64,000 nt of DNA from Burkholderiaceae bacterium (GCA_030123545.1 CP126124.1:620001-684000); one strand, 5' to 3'. Numbered from the stretch's first letter, positions 7,964 through 16,811 are shown. Notes: generated by a model not told the origin, from the letters alone. Program-made: numbers and translations.

Positions 7964-9196
7964 ATGAGCCTGCCGCCTTCTGCCACGACGCCCGTCGCCA
8001 CACCCGCGGTCCCGGTTGCGGCGACGGACGCCGGCGCACGGCCGACGCTGTTGTTCGTCGACGACGAGCCGCAATCGTGCAAATGGTTTGCGCGTACCTT
8101 CAGCGATGAGTTCGATGTGGTCTGCGCCGACGGCGTCGACGCGGCGCTTGCGCTGCTGCACCAGCGGGGCGCCGGCGTGGCGCTGCTGGTCACCGACTAC
8201 CGGATGCCGCATCGCACCGGGCTGGAGCTGCTGCTCGCGGCGCAGCGCGACCATCGGCACGTGGTGCGCCTGCTGGTTACTGCGTTCGCCGAGAAAGACG
8301 TCGCGATCGCCGCGGTGAACCAGGGGCAGGTGTTCCGCATCCTCGAGAAGCCGCTGGATCTGCCGCTGACCCGCGCCACGCTGCACGAGGCAATGGCGCT
8401 GTACCGAGCGCAGGCGCTGGAGCGCGCGCTGCAGGAGAACCGGATGATCGCGATCCGCGAGACCCTGGGATTTCTCGCGCACGAACTGAACACGCCGCTG
8501 GTGACGGTCCGCGGTTTCGTCGCGGCGGTGGCCGAACGCTATCAGGCGCCGCCGACCGTCGAGGCCGATGGGTCGCCTGCGCAGGCCGGCCTGGCCTGCT
8601 TTTCCGAGCGCCGCGCCGGCGAGGTGATGGAGGCGTTGGCCGGCGCGCAGCGCGGCGCGCTTTACTGTCAATCGCTGGTTTCGGCGTTCGTGCGTTCGGC
8701 GCGCGAGGTTTATCCCGGCGTGGTCGGCGCGCCGGTCACCGCCGGCAATCTGGTGCAGGCGCTGCTGAAGGAATACCCGTTCGAGGGCGACGAGCGCGGT
8801 TGGGTCGAAAGCGAGGTGCAGGACGACTTCGTGCTGCCGGGCCAGCGTGACCTGCTGTTCCTGGTGCTCTCGACACTGACCAAGAACGCGTTGCTCGCGC
8901 TGCACGGACGCACCGACCCGCGCCTGCGTATCGTGGTCAGCCGGGAGGCCGCAGCCCCTGGCGCTGCGCCGCGCCCCGGTCGGCCGTGGATCCGGTTCGT
9001 CGACAACGGGCACGGCATTGCGCCCGAGGTGCTGGAGCGGCTCACGCACGAGCCGGTGACCACGCGCGCCGCCAGCGGCGGCAACGGCATGGGGCTGATG
9101 TTCTGCCGTCGCGTGCTGCAGTCGCTCGGGGGTTCGATCGTGCTCGAATCCGAACCCGACCGCGGCACCACCGTGTCGCTCCATTTCAAGGCTTGA
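7964..9196 (+). CDS. phcR: PhcR-like response regulator with histidine kinase output domain
   Basis: A receiver domain (about 25-145) with acidic pocket LLFVDDEPQ, phosphoacceptor D78 in VTDYRMP and the conserved lysine in ILEKPLDLPL. It is joined to a C-terminal kinase-like domain with FLAHELNTPL (H173), N box TKNALLALHG, G1 VDNGHGIAP and G2 GNGMGLMF. A response regulator ending in a kinase domain is the distinctive PhcR architecture. No DNA-binding domain is present, so output must go through another protein. The gene starts 13 bp after phcS. Confidence 0.85.
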   Translation: MSLPPSATTPVATPAVPVAATDAGARPTLLFVDDEPQSCKWFARTFSDEFDVVCADGVDAALALLHQRGAGVALLVTDYRMPHRTGLELLLAAQRDHRHVVRLLVTAFAEKDVAIAAVNQGQVFRILEKPLDLPLTRATLHEAMALYRAQALERALQENRMIAIRETLGFLAHELNTPLVTVRGFVAAVAERYQAPPTVEADGSPAQAGLACFSERRAGEVMEALAGAQRGALYCQSLVSAFVRSAREVYPGVVGAPVTAGNLVQALLKEYPFEGDERGWVESEVQDDFVLPGQRDLLFLVLSTLTKNALLALHGRTDPRLRIVVSREAAAPGAAPRPGRPWIRFVDNGHGIAPEVLERLTHEPVTTRAASGGNGMGLMFCRRVLQSLGGSIVLESEPDRGTTVSLHFKA

Positions 9197-9227
9197 CCTG
9201 ACCTGTTCCATTCGTGAGGCCCGCTGC

Positions 9228-10202
9228 ATGACCGCTACGAAGATTCTCTATGTCGACGACGAAGCCATGGCGCTCAAGTATTTCGAGCGCCTGGTGGGAC
9301 CGATCGCGCCGGTGATCACCGCCAATTCGGTGCAGGAAGGGCAGCAGGTGCTGCTGCAGCGCGGCGACGAAATCGCGGTGCTGGTGTCCGATCAACGCAT
9401 GCCCGGCGCGCACGGCAACGAACTGCTGCGCTATGCGCGCGAACACCATCCGCGCATCGTGCGCATGCTGACCACCGCGTATTCGGAAATGGGCGAGGCG
9501 ATCGAGGCGATCAACGCCGGTGAGATCTTCCGCTACATCACCAAGCCCTGGGATCTGGAGAGCCTGCGCGCTGATCTGAAGAACGCGCTGGAGCTGGCCG
9601 AGCTGCGCGGCGAGCGCGACAGCCTGCTGCGCGAGAAGATGCTGGTGCAGCAGCAGCAACTGCTGGCCAGCCGCATCGGCCAGCTCGCGCTGGTCTGCGC
9701 CGGCTTCGCCTCGGGCGAGCACCCGGTCGGTCTCGCCACTTTTCTCGACAGCATGCAGACCGTCGGCTGCAAGGCGCCGGCGATCGACTGGCGCCGGCTC
9801 GACCATGCCGACCTGACGCAGTCCGAGGTGCAGCGTGGGACGGCGGTGGGGCAGTTGCTGGTGCAGTGGCAGCAGCAGTTCGGCGCGGACGACGAGCGCT
9901 CGCCGGCGCTGGCGCTGCTGGCCAGGTCGCTGCCGGGCTGCACGCCTGCCGGCGCCGACGGCCTGCTGCTGACCGACCGCGACGCGATGGCCTGGCTGCT
10001 CGAGGGCGCGGCGCAGGAGGCGCCGACGCCGGAGCGCGTCGCATGGCTCGCGTGGCTGCTCTGGCTCGGGCGTCCGGTGCAGCTGTACGAGGCCAAGGGC
10101 GGCTGGACGTTGGAGATGGACGGCAGCGGCGCGTCCGAGCTGCCGCTACCGCCGGACTGGCTTGCCGACGCGATCGACGCGATCGGGCGCAACGCAGTTT
10201 GA
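9228..10202 (+). CDS. phcQ: PhcQ-like response regulator
   Basis: A receiver domain at residues 1-125 (ILYVDDEAMALKYF, phosphoacceptor D55 in LVSDQRMPG, lysine in ITKPWDLESL), then a helical linker (about 125-160) and a C-terminal region of about 160 residues that I do not recognise. There is no helix-turn-helix, so it is not an ordinary transcription factor. It ends the phcBSRQ-like operon, 31 bp after phcR. In Ralstonia PhcQ takes part in relaying the signal to the LysR regulator PhcA; no phcA candidate is adjacent here. Confidence 0.82.
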   Translation: MTATKILYVDDEAMALKYFERLVGPIAPVITANSVQEGQQVLLQRGDEIAVLVSDQRMPGAHGNELLRYAREHHPRIVRMLTTAYSEMGEAIEAINAGEIFRYITKPWDLESLRADLKNALELAELRGERDSLLREKMLVQQQQLLASRIGQLALVCAGFASGEHPVGLATFLDSMQTVGCKAPAIDWRRLDHADLTQSEVQRGTAVGQLLVQWQQQFGADDERSPALALLARSLPGCTPAGADGLLLTDRDAMAWLLEGAAQEAPTPERVAWLAWLLWLGRPVQLYEAKGGWTLEMDGSGASELPLPPDWLADAIDAIGRNAV

Positions 10203-10350
10203 CCACCCCCAGGCTGCGCGCACCGCGTGTCGCTTCGCCCGGTGCTCGCCGCCAGAGGCGGCGGCCCTTCGGTCTGTCCAGACCTGCGCAGGCAGGTCTG
10301 GAGCCGCAGACCTCAGCCCCCTCACCGGGGGCACCGCCGGCGGCCGGGCC
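10202..10350. repeat. GC-rich intergenic repeat copy after phcQ
   Basis: It begins on the last base of the phcQ stop codon with ACCACCCCCAGGCTGCGCGC and runs through GTGTCGCTTCGCCC to a GGCGGCGG block. It matches the copy at 27678 closely for about 70 bp and the minus-strand copy at 54227 for about 40 bp. It separates the convergent phcQ and pncC genes. Confidence 0.8.
10271..10312. terminator. nested hairpin between convergent phcQ and pncC
   Basis: Inner perfect arms CCAGACCTGC and GCAGGTCTGG (10278-10301) with a 4-base loop, flanked by outer arms GGTCTG (10271-10276) and CAGACC (10307-10312). There is no T-run, so it is not a classical intrinsic terminator. A two-way transcript-end structure or a repeat-borne hairpin is the likely role. 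Confidence 0.5.
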
Positions 10351-10461
10351 AAGCCCCGCTCTGCGGCGGTCGCTGGCGTGGCCTGCGCCGCGGCCATCTG
10401 TCTCATTGCGTTTCAGGTACCGCAGGGCGTACCACGCACTGCGGAGAGCCGAGTCCGACGC

Positions 10462-10989
10462 TCAGCCGCGGCCGTCGTCCGGCAGCAGCGATAGCAGGCG
10501 CGCCAGCGCGTGTTGAACTGCTGCGGCGCGTACCGCCGCCCGATCGCCGTCGAAGCGGCGCTGCTCGGACGAGACGGCGCCTTGCACGCTCCAGCCGAAC
10601 CAGACGGTGCCGACCGGCTTGGCCGCGCTGCCGCCGCCGGGGCCCGCGATGCCGGTGACCGAGAGCGCGACTTGGGTGTGCGCGCGGGCCTCGGCACCGG
10701 CGGCCATCGCGCGCGCGACCGGTTCGCTGACCGCGCCGTGGGCCGCGATCAGGCCGGCGTCCACGCCCAGCATCTCGGTCTTGGCCTGGTTCGAGTAGGT
10801 GACGAAGCCGCGCTCGAACCAGTCGCTGGACCCGGCAAGCTGGGTGCAGGCGGCGGCGACCAGGCCGCCGGTGCAGCTCTCGGCGCAGGCCAGGCGCCAG
10901 TGCCGAGCCAGCAGGCGCTGCGCCAGCGCCCGGCACAGCGCGTCCGGCGACGGCTCCGTCTCGGCGCTTGGCGAAAGTTCGGAACTCAT
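10462..10989 (-). CDS. pncC: nicotinamide-nucleotide amidohydrolase, CinA C-terminal family
   Basis: PncC deamidates nicotinamide mononucleotide to nicotinate mononucleotide in NAD recycling. The 175-residue protein carries the family motifs ACAESCTGG (about residues 34-42), VTYSNQAKTEMLGV and SVTGIAGPGGG. It is the stand-alone C-terminal form without the N-terminal molybdopterin-binding-like domain. Its ATG overlaps the pgpA stop (10986-10989), so it is the last gene of a thiL-pgpA-pncC unit. Confidence 0.9.
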   Translation of the reverse strand: MSSELSPSAETEPSPDALCRALAQRLLARHWRLACAESCTGGLVAAACTQLAGSSDWFERGFVTYSNQAKTEMLGVDAGLIAAHGAVSEPVARAMAAGAEARAHTQVALSVTGIAGPGGGSAAKPVGTVWFGWSVQGAVSSEQRRFDGDRAAVRAAAVQHALARLLSLLPDDGRG

Positions 10990-11498
10990 ACAACGAACCT
11001 CCAGGCGGCGATCACCAGCAGCGCGCAGAACGCAGCCACCAGGTCATCGAACATGATGCCGAAGCCGCCGCGCAGCCCCAGTCCGTGGAAGCGCCGGTCG
11101 GCCCAACGCACCGGGCCCGGCTTGACCATGTCGAAGAAGCGAAACAGCAGGAACGCCACGAGCTGACCCCAGAACGAGGTCGGCAGCGCCAGCCACAGCA
11201 CCAGCCAGAACGCGGCCACCTCGTCCCAGACGATGCAGCCCGGATCCTGCAACTGCAGGTGGCGCGCCGCCACGGTGCAGGCCCACCAGCCCAGCGGCAG
11301 CGAGGCGGCGATCACGACCCCGAGCTCGGCCGGCGTCAGCCACAGCGCGAGCACGCGGTACGCGACCCAGGCGAACAGCGTGCCGGCGGTGCCCGGCGCG
11401 ACCGGCGACAGGCCCGAGCCGAAGCCGAGCGCGATCAGATGCGCCGGATGCGCCAGCAGAAACCGCAGGCCGGGCCGGCTTGGCAGTTCGGCGGTCAT
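10986..11498 (-). CDS. pgpA: phosphatidylglycerophosphatase A
   Basis: Inner-membrane enzyme that dephosphorylates phosphatidylglycerol phosphate to phosphatidylglycerol. The 170-residue protein has several hydrophobic segments and the family motifs GFGSGLSPVAPGTAGT near the N-terminus and CIVWDEVAAFW in the middle, whose acidic residues are thought to be catalytic. It overlaps thiL upstream and pncC downstream by 4 bp each. Confidence 0.93.
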   Translation of the reverse strand: MTAELPSRPGLRFLLAHPAHLIALGFGSGLSPVAPGTAGTLFAWVAYRVLALWLTPAELGVVIAASLPLGWWACTVAARHLQLQDPGCIVWDEVAAFWLVLWLALPTSFWGQLVAFLLFRFFDMVKPGPVRWADRRFHGLGLRGGFGIMFDDLVAAFCALLVIAAWRFVV

Positions 11499-12475
11499 GA
11501 CGCGAAATGGTCGAACGGGCGCAAGCGCGGCGCGGCCACCGCGTGCCCCTGGCCGTCGACCAGGCGCAGGCCGGGCTCGGCCTCGATGCGCCCGATGCGC
11601 GTGACTTTTGTTCCGGCCTGTTCAGATGCGTGCTGCACCGCTGCGCGCGCGGCGGGTGGCGCGCAGAACGCAAGCTCGTAGTCGTCGCCGCCCGCGAGCA
11701 CGCAGTCGAGCCGGATTTGAGCATCTATCGAGGCTGTAGCCGAGACGGTATCTTGGTGTATAGCTATTAAATCAATAGCAATCGACGTGTCGATACAGGC
11801 GCCGACACCGGACGCCGCGAGGATGTGACCCAGATCGCCAACGAGGCCGTCGCTGACGTCGATCGCGGCGCTGGCAGCACCGCGCAATGCCAGCCCGAGC
11901 GCAACCCGCGGTGTCGGCTGTTCCAGCCGCGCGCGTGCCGTGGCGAACGCGGCGTCGGGCAAGGCCTGGTCGCCGCGCAGCGCGTCCAGCGCCAATCGCG
12001 CGTCGCCCAGCGTTCCGCTCACGTAGACATCGTCACCGGCGCGCGCGCCCGAGCGCAGCAGTGCCTGGCCGGCCGGCACTTCGCCGAACACCGTGATGCA
12101 GATCGCGAGCGGACCGGCCGTGGTGTCGCCGCCGATCAACTCGCAATCATGCTGGTCGGCGAGCGCGAACAGACCGGCCGAGAACGCGGCCAGCCAGACC
12201 TCGTCGGCGCGCGGCAGCGCCAGCGCCAGCGTGAACGCGAGCGGCCGTGCGCCGCAGGCCGCCAGATCGGACAGGTTCACCGCCAGCGCCTTGTGGCCGA
12301 GCCGGCGCGGATCGACGCCGGGCAGGAAATGCCGGCCCTCGACCAGCATGTCGGTCGAGATCGCGAGCTGCATGCCCGCGGCCGGTTCGAGCAGCGCGCA
12401 GTCGTCGCCAACGCCGAGTGCCGCATGCCGCGCCGGGCGGGTGAAGTAGCGCCGGATCAGTTCGAACTCGCCCAT
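11495..12475 (-). CDS. thiL: thiamine-monophosphate kinase
   Basis: ThiL phosphorylates thiamine monophosphate to the active pyrophosphate with ATP. Motifs visible in order: GVGDDCALLE (Mg/ATP binding), GGDTTAGP, VSGTLGDARLAL, IDVSDGLVGDL and GGDDYELAF. The length, 326 residues, is usual. A segment near residues 228-258 (IAIDLIAIHQD and following) is encoded by an AT-rich stretch at 11712-11790 that contains the 17-bp palindrome and looks inserted. The next gene, pgpA, overlaps the stop. Confidence 0.93.
   Translation of the reverse strand: MGEFELIRRYFTRPARHAALGVGDDCALLEPAAGMQLAISTDMLVEGRHFLPGVDPRRLGHKALAVNLSDLAACGARPLAFTLALALPRADEVWLAAFSAGLFALADQHDCELIGGDTTAGPLAICITVFGEVPAGQALLRSGARAGDDVYVSGTLGDARLALDALRGDQALPDAAFATARARLEQPTPRVALGLALRGAASAAIDVSDGLVGDLGHILAASGVGACIDTSIAIDLIAIHQDTVSATASIDAQIRLDCVLAGGDDYELAFCAPPAARAAVQHASEQAGTKVTRIGRIEAEPGLRLVDGQGHAVAAPRLRPFDHFAS
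11763..11779. repeat. AT-rich 17-bp palindromic repeat inside thiL
   Basis: GCTATT-N5-AATAGC, a perfect 6-bp inverted repeat followed by AATCGACG. The same core and nearly the same 3' flank occur in ubiA at 53925. It is within an AT-rich run of about 75 bp in an otherwise GC-rich gene, and the frame is intact. Confidence 0.65.
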
Positions 12476-12521
12476 GGCCGAACTCGATGTCCCCGTGCAG
12501 TCGGGTGCGTGCGATCGGCGC

Positions 12522-13649
12522 CTAGCCGGCCGCGCCGCCGCGGAACCTTGCCGCCGCTTGCCGGATCACCTCGGCCAGCAGCCGCTCCTGATTCTGGCGC
12601 TCGCGCAGCCAGCGTGCGTCGTTGTGGTTGCGGTTGATGTCGTCGCGCAGCATCTTCAGCGCGCTGCTCGCGTTGGCGGCCTCGGCATGCTTGTTGATCT
12701 GGTGCATGGTCAGCAAGATATGCTCGCGCAGCGCCATGTGCTCGCCGCTGGCCGGGTCCACGTACACCGCGTCCAGGCCGAAGCGGCAGGCCTGGAACCG
12801 GTTGTAGGTGTAAACGAGGTAGTCGTCCTCCGCCGGTAGGAACGGCTGCTCGTTCATGAACCACGAAGCCAGCGCCTGCACGTAGGCGGCCAGCGCCGCC
12901 GCGCGCTCGACGGTCAGCGGCGTGTCGAACACGCGGATTTCTATCGTGCCGAACTCGGGCTTGGGCCGGATGTCCCAGTAGAAATCCTTCATGCTGCGCA
13001 CGACACCGGTCTTCGCCATCTTGTCGAAGTACGCGACGAATTCGTCCCAGGTCAGCGCGAGCGGCGCGCGGCCCGACAGCGGGAACGCGAACACCGAGTT
13101 CAGCCGCGCCGAATCGAACGCGGTGTCGTGCCCCTGCACGTACGGGCTGGAGGCCGACAGCGCGATGAAATGCGGGATGTAGCGCGACATGCGATGCAGC
13201 GTCAGCAACGCGGTGTCGGCGTCCGGGCAGCCCACGTGCACATGCTGGCCGAAGATCGTGAATTGCTTCGAGAGGTACCCGTACAACTCCGACAGCTCGC
13301 GAAAACGCGGCTTGTCGTAGATGCGCCGCTCATGCCACTGCTGGAACGGATGCGTTCCGCCGCCGACCACCGCGATGTTGAGCTTGTCGGCGCATTTCAC
13401 CAGCGCATCGCGAATCTGTGACAGCTGGGCCTGCACCTCGGACGCTGACTTGCACACGCCGGTCGAGATCTCGATCATGCTCGAGGTCATCTCGGGCACT
13501 ACGCTGCCGGGCAGCTTGTGCCGGGACATCGCGCGCAGCATGTCGGCCGCATACGGCGCGAGGTCGAAGTCGTGGGTGTTGACGAGTTGCAGCTCGAGCT
13601 CGACGCCGAGCGACAACGCCGCCGACTGCTGGAACGGCTCAAGACTCAC
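12522..13649 (-). CDS. carboxylate-amine ligase, YbdK-type glutamate-cysteine ligase 2 family
   Basis: A GCS2-family ATP-dependent ligase. E. coli YbdK has weak glutamate-cysteine ligase activity, and the true substrate of most members is unknown. Visible motifs: LGVELELQLV (ATP/Mg), VVPEMTSSMIEISTG, GGGTHPFQQW, FGQHVHVG and GTIEIRVFDTPL. The start is the GTG at 13649, preceded by AGGAGA 6 bp upstream; an upstream ATG at 13739 lies inside the antiporter gene. The 375-residue length is typical. It overlaps the 3' end of the antiporter gene by 11 bp, so the two are probably cotranscribed. Confidence 0.85.
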   Translation of the reverse strand: MSLEPFQQSAALSLGVELELQLVNTHDFDLAPYAADMLRAMSRHKLPGSVVPEMTSSMIEISTGVCKSASEVQAQLSQIRDALVKCADKLNIAVVGGGTHPFQQWHERRIYDKPRFRELSELYGYLSKQFTIFGQHVHVGCPDADTALLTLHRMSRYIPHFIALSASSPYVQGHDTAFDSARLNSVFAFPLSGRAPLALTWDEFVAYFDKMAKTGVVRSMKDFYWDIRPKPEFGTIEIRVFDTPLTVERAAALAAYVQALASWFMNEQPFLPAEDDYLVYTYNRFQACRFGLDAVYVDPASGEHMALREHILLTMHQINKHAEAANASSALKMLRDDINRNHNDARWLRERQNQERLLAEVIRQAAARFRGGAAG

Positions 13650-14904
13650 GACCGTCTCCTGGTGTCGGGCCCGGGCGCAACAGCACCGGAACCCAGGGCC
13701 GCGAGCTCTCGCCGGCCTGATGGATCGCGATCGTCGCAATCACCGATCCCAGCATTTCCATCAACAGGATGGCCGGCAGCGCGATCGCCGCGATCATGGC
13801 CGCACGCTCCGGCGACGCCGCGCATGCCTCCACCGTCAGCAGCAGCGCGATCGACGACATCGGCGACATCGCGCAACCGACCCACAGCGCCTGCCTCCAG
13901 CTCGCGCCGCTGCCGGCGTTGCCGAGCGCGACGCCGATGAACTTGGCGACCAGCCGCGCGACCACCAGCGCGAGCACCGTGCCGGCCACCTGCCGGCTCC
14001 AGTCGGCCTGCGCCGCCACCACCGACACCAGCACGAACATCAGCATGGTCAGCAACGACGAGGCGGTGCCGAGCTGGCGCGGCCAGGCCCAGGGGCGCGG
14101 GCTGGTCTGGCGCAGCAGCATGCCGCCGAGCAGCGCGGCCAGCGGTGCCGAGCCGCCGAAGCGTGCCGCCAGCGCCGTGCCGACCGCGATCAGCGCAAGC
14201 AGCAGGATCGAGGTGTTCTCGCTGTTCGGGCTCATCACCCGCAGCGCCAGCCGCAACGCCAGCGCCAGCAGCGCGCCGACCACCAGCGAGATGCCCAGCA
14301 CCACGGCCGCGGGCGACAGGCTCGCGATCAGGCCCTGGCCGTTGCGCTCGATCAGCCCGGCCTGCGCGCCGGTCAGCACCAGCGCGTACAGCGTGCTCAG
14401 CGTGGACAGCACCATCGCGCGCTCGGTCATCGGCCCGGACGCCCCGGTGTCGATCACCACCCGCATCAGCACTGCCGGCGACGCGGCCATCACGATCAAC
14501 GCAATTGGCTCGGCCACGCTCACCGGCACGCCCATCAGCCGCATCGCCCAGAACGCCAGCGCCAGCGTGCCGAACGACTCGAGCAGGCTTTGCACCAGCA
14601 CCATCGGGTTGTGCCGGAACCAGCGCAACGGAATGCGGCCACCGGCTTCGAACAGCACCACGGCGACGCCGAGCTCCACGAGAAACAGGCCGATGCCGGT
14701 CAACGGCCAGACCGCGCCGGTGAAACCGGCCAGTCCGGCGAACGCGCCGATCACCGAGTAACCCAGCACCTTGGGCAGCCCCAGAAAGCGCTGCACCAGA
14801 TGGCCGGCGATCGCGGCCAGCGCCAGCAGGATCGACCATTGCACCGTCGGCAGTCCGGCCGACGGGCGCAGCCACTGGCCCCAGAGCGCCAGGATTTCGT
14901 TCAT
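13639..14904 (-). CDS. cation/proton antiporter, CPA2 (Kef-type) family
   Basis: An inner-membrane antiporter of 421 residues with about 12 hydrophobic segments and the typical start of Kef proteins (RFLGLPKVLGYSVIGAFAG). The C-terminal RCK/TrkA nucleotide-binding domain of full KefB/KefC is absent, so regulation by glutathione adducts in the classical way is unlikely. The neighbouring glutathione-type ligase gene is nevertheless suggestive. Ion specificity cannot be read from sequence. Confidence 0.83.
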   Translation of the reverse strand: MNEILALWGQWLRPSAGLPTVQWSILLALAAIAGHLVQRFLGLPKVLGYSVIGAFAGLAGFTGAVWPLTGIGLFLVELGVAVVLFEAGGRIPLRWFRHNPMVLVQSLLESFGTLALAFWAMRLMGVPVSVAEPIALIVMAASPAVLMRVVIDTGASGPMTERAMVLSTLSTLYALVLTGAQAGLIERNGQGLIASLSPAAVVLGISLVVGALLALALRLALRVMSPNSENTSILLLALIAVGTALAARFGGSAPLAALLGGMLLRQTSPRPWAWPRQLGTASSLLTMLMFVLVSVVAAQADWSRQVAGTVLALVVARLVAKFIGVALGNAGSGASWRQALWVGCAMSPMSSIALLLTVEACAASPERAAMIAAIALPAILLMEMLGSVIATIAIHQAGESSRPWVPVLLRPGPTPGDGRES

Positions 14905-15218
14905 GGCTGCGCTCCGGTGGCCGCCAGGCCCGGCGCCGTTCCTGTCGACAGCGTCTGGGCGGTCGCAGAGCGGCGTCCGGCGGTCCAGGCGCAGGCAGAC
15001 GATGTAACCATCGTGCGATGCGTCGCCTCACTCATGCAGCAATCAGTTCGGTAGGGCCGAGCATGGGGTCATTCTAAGGAAGCGCTGATTCGCGCCCCTG
15101 CCAGCCGGCGACTCGAAAGCAAGGTTCATCGCGAGTGGGGCCATGGAAACGGTGGCCCGCGTTCCATTCCTCAACGTCTTCTATGATGCTGGTGTCAGAA
15201 AGAGGGGGGTCCGTGTTC
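14905..15218. other. 314-bp divergent intergenic region
   Basis: It lies between the leftward antiporter gene and the rightward NYN gene. No convincing small gene, repeat or hairpin was found. A purine-rich AGAGGGGGG at 15200-15209 precedes the NYN start and serves as its ribosome-binding site. Confidence 0.5.
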
Positions 15219-16010
15219 ATGGGAAACAACCATCACATCGATAGCGAATCGCATGTCGCCGTTCTGGTCGATTGCGACAACACGACACCGGACATACTCG
15301 AATACGCACTGCGTGTCGTTGCGCAGTTCGGTCGCGTGGTCTTGCGCCGGGGCTATGGTAATCACAGCACGTTGGCGAACAAGTGGCAGGAGGCGTTGGT
15401 GAGGCTGGCCTTCACACCTTGTCTGCAGTACCAATACGCCGCCGGAAAGAATACGTCCGACATCGCCCTCGCGCTGGATGCAATGGAGGCCCTATTCGAC
15501 GGTCGGGCCGACACCTTCTGCCTCGTCACCAGCGACTCTGACTTTGCCTACCTCTGTCGCAAGATGCGCGAGCGTGGAGCGACCGTGCATATCGTGGGCG
15601 AGCCGAAGTCACCCGATGCCCTCCGGAACGCGAGCGACCAATTCTTCGAGTGGGTGCGGCCGGACTCTCTGTCGGCGGAATCCGTCACGCCCAAGCCCAG
15701 TGTCCAGCAAGTCGAGACCGCCAAGCCAGAAGCGAAAAAAGCTGCGGCGAAGCTACGGCCGATGTTCGTGGTCGAGGCTGTCGCGCTATTGACCGCCGAT
15801 ACACCCGAAGGCAAGGTCAGCGTAGGCGGTCTTGGTTCCTATCTCAAACGTGCCGATCCATCGTTTTCGCCTAAGAACTATGGTCACTCCGGCCTGCTGG
15901 ACATGCTCAGAACTTACGACCTGCTCAAGGTGCAGCAGGAGAACGGTGGGCATTGGACGGCTCAACTTATTCAGAAACCGAGTCAGCCACAACAGGACGC
16001 GGAGCCTTGA
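15219..16010 (+). CDS. NYN-domain ribonuclease-like protein with C-terminal OST-HTH/LOTUS domain
   Basis: A PIN-like NYN nuclease fold: VLVDCDNTTPD (first acidic cluster), KNTSDIALALDAMEAL (second) and LVTSDSDFAYLC (third), followed by a basic linker (about 165-190) and a C-terminal OST-HTH-like domain (about 190-255, with GGLGSYLKR and YGHSGLLDMLR) expected to bind RNA. The protein is 263 residues. ATG 15219 is chosen for its purine-rich upstream site; GTG 15213 is also possible. The gene stands alone and is less GC-rich than its neighbours, which suggests it is accessory. The target RNA is unknown. Confidence 0.82.
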   Translation: MGNNHHIDSESHVAVLVDCDNTTPDILEYALRVVAQFGRVVLRRGYGNHSTLANKWQEALVRLAFTPCLQYQYAAGKNTSDIALALDAMEALFDGRADTFCLVTSDSDFAYLCRKMRERGATVHIVGEPKSPDALRNASDQFFEWVRPDSLSAESVTPKPSVQQVETAKPEAKKAAAKLRPMFVVEAVALLTADTPEGKVSVGGLGSYLKRADPSFSPKNYGHSGLLDMLRTYDLLKVQQENGGHWTAQLIQKPSQPQQDAEP

Positions 16011-16027
16011 TCGCCTGTGAATCGGGC

Positions 16028-16711
16028 CTAGCTTGCATTCAGCCCCTTCAGCAACTCGCCGGCCCCATCCCAGAAGATCTGCACCCCGACGCACAGCAGG
16101 ATGAACGCGGACAGGCGCAGGAACACGACCAGCCCGACCTCTCCGAGCGGGCGCAGCAGGCGGTCGGCGTAGCGGTAGGTCAGCATCACCGACAGGCCGA
16201 TCACCACCATGCCGACCAGGCCGCCGGCGAAGTTGGACGCCGACAGCACCCACGCGTGGCTGTGCAGGCTGGCGCCGACGGTGATCGCGGCGGCGATCGA
16301 GCCCGGCCCGCAGGTGAGCGGAAAAGTCATTGGGTAGAACGCCTGGATGCGCACGTTGTCGGCGGTGAGCGACTGCGCCATCTGCGCTTTCTCGTCGCTC
16401 GCGGTCAGCGGACCGTACAGGATGCCCCAGGCGGTGAAGGCAACGATCAGCCCGCCGGCGACGCGCACGATCGGCAGCGACACACCGAAGAAGTCCAGCA
16501 CGTAGGTGCCGATCAGCATCGCGCCAGCCAGCATCAGCACCACGTTGCGGCCGATGCGCCGCGCCATCGCTGCGTGGGTGGTGCCGTCCAGTCCGTGCGT
16601 GAGGCTGACGAATACCGGCGCGGACGCGGGCGGGTTCAGGATCGGCAGCACCGCGGCGATCGCGAGCAGCACGCTCTTGCCGAAAGCCAACGCCAGCACC
16701 GGGAATTCCAT
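16028..16711 (-). CDS. MarC family integral membrane protein
   Basis: A 227-residue inner-membrane protein with six predicted hydrophobic segments, typical of the MarC/UPF0056 family. The family features LPILNPPASAPVF near the N-terminus and PLTCGPGSIAAAITVG in the middle are present. The family has no established function; an earlier link to multiple antibiotic resistance was not confirmed. It is convergent with the NYN gene (17 bp between the stops) and divergent from the aminotransferase gene. Confidence 0.88.
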   Translation of the reverse strand: MEFPVLALAFGKSVLLAIAAVLPILNPPASAPVFVSLTHGLDGTTHAAMARRIGRNVVLMLAGAMLIGTYVLDFFGVSLPIVRVAGGLIVAFTAWGILYGPLTASDEKAQMAQSLTADNVRIQAFYPMTFPLTCGPGSIAAAITVGASLHSHAWVLSASNFAGGLVGMVVIGLSVMLTYRYADRLLRPLGEVGLVVFLRLSAFILLCVGVQIFWDGAGELLKGLNAS

Positions 16712-16811
16712 GGCCGCTAATGTAAGTCAAGGTAACGCCGACCTGCCGCGCGTGCTAAGCTGGCGCGCTGCCGGCCGGCATCCGTTGTCGGCCCCGTGAA
16801 CGAGGAACACC

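Noticed and set aside
5138..10202. CRISPR, prophage, transposase or integrase genes in the window
   Set aside because: None seen in either strand anywhere in the window; the repeats present are short dispersed elements without regular spacers.
13321..15054. A long plus-strand frame of 577 codons opposite the antiporter gene
   Set aside because: Low-complexity Arg/Gln/His translation, antisense to a well-supported membrane protein gene.
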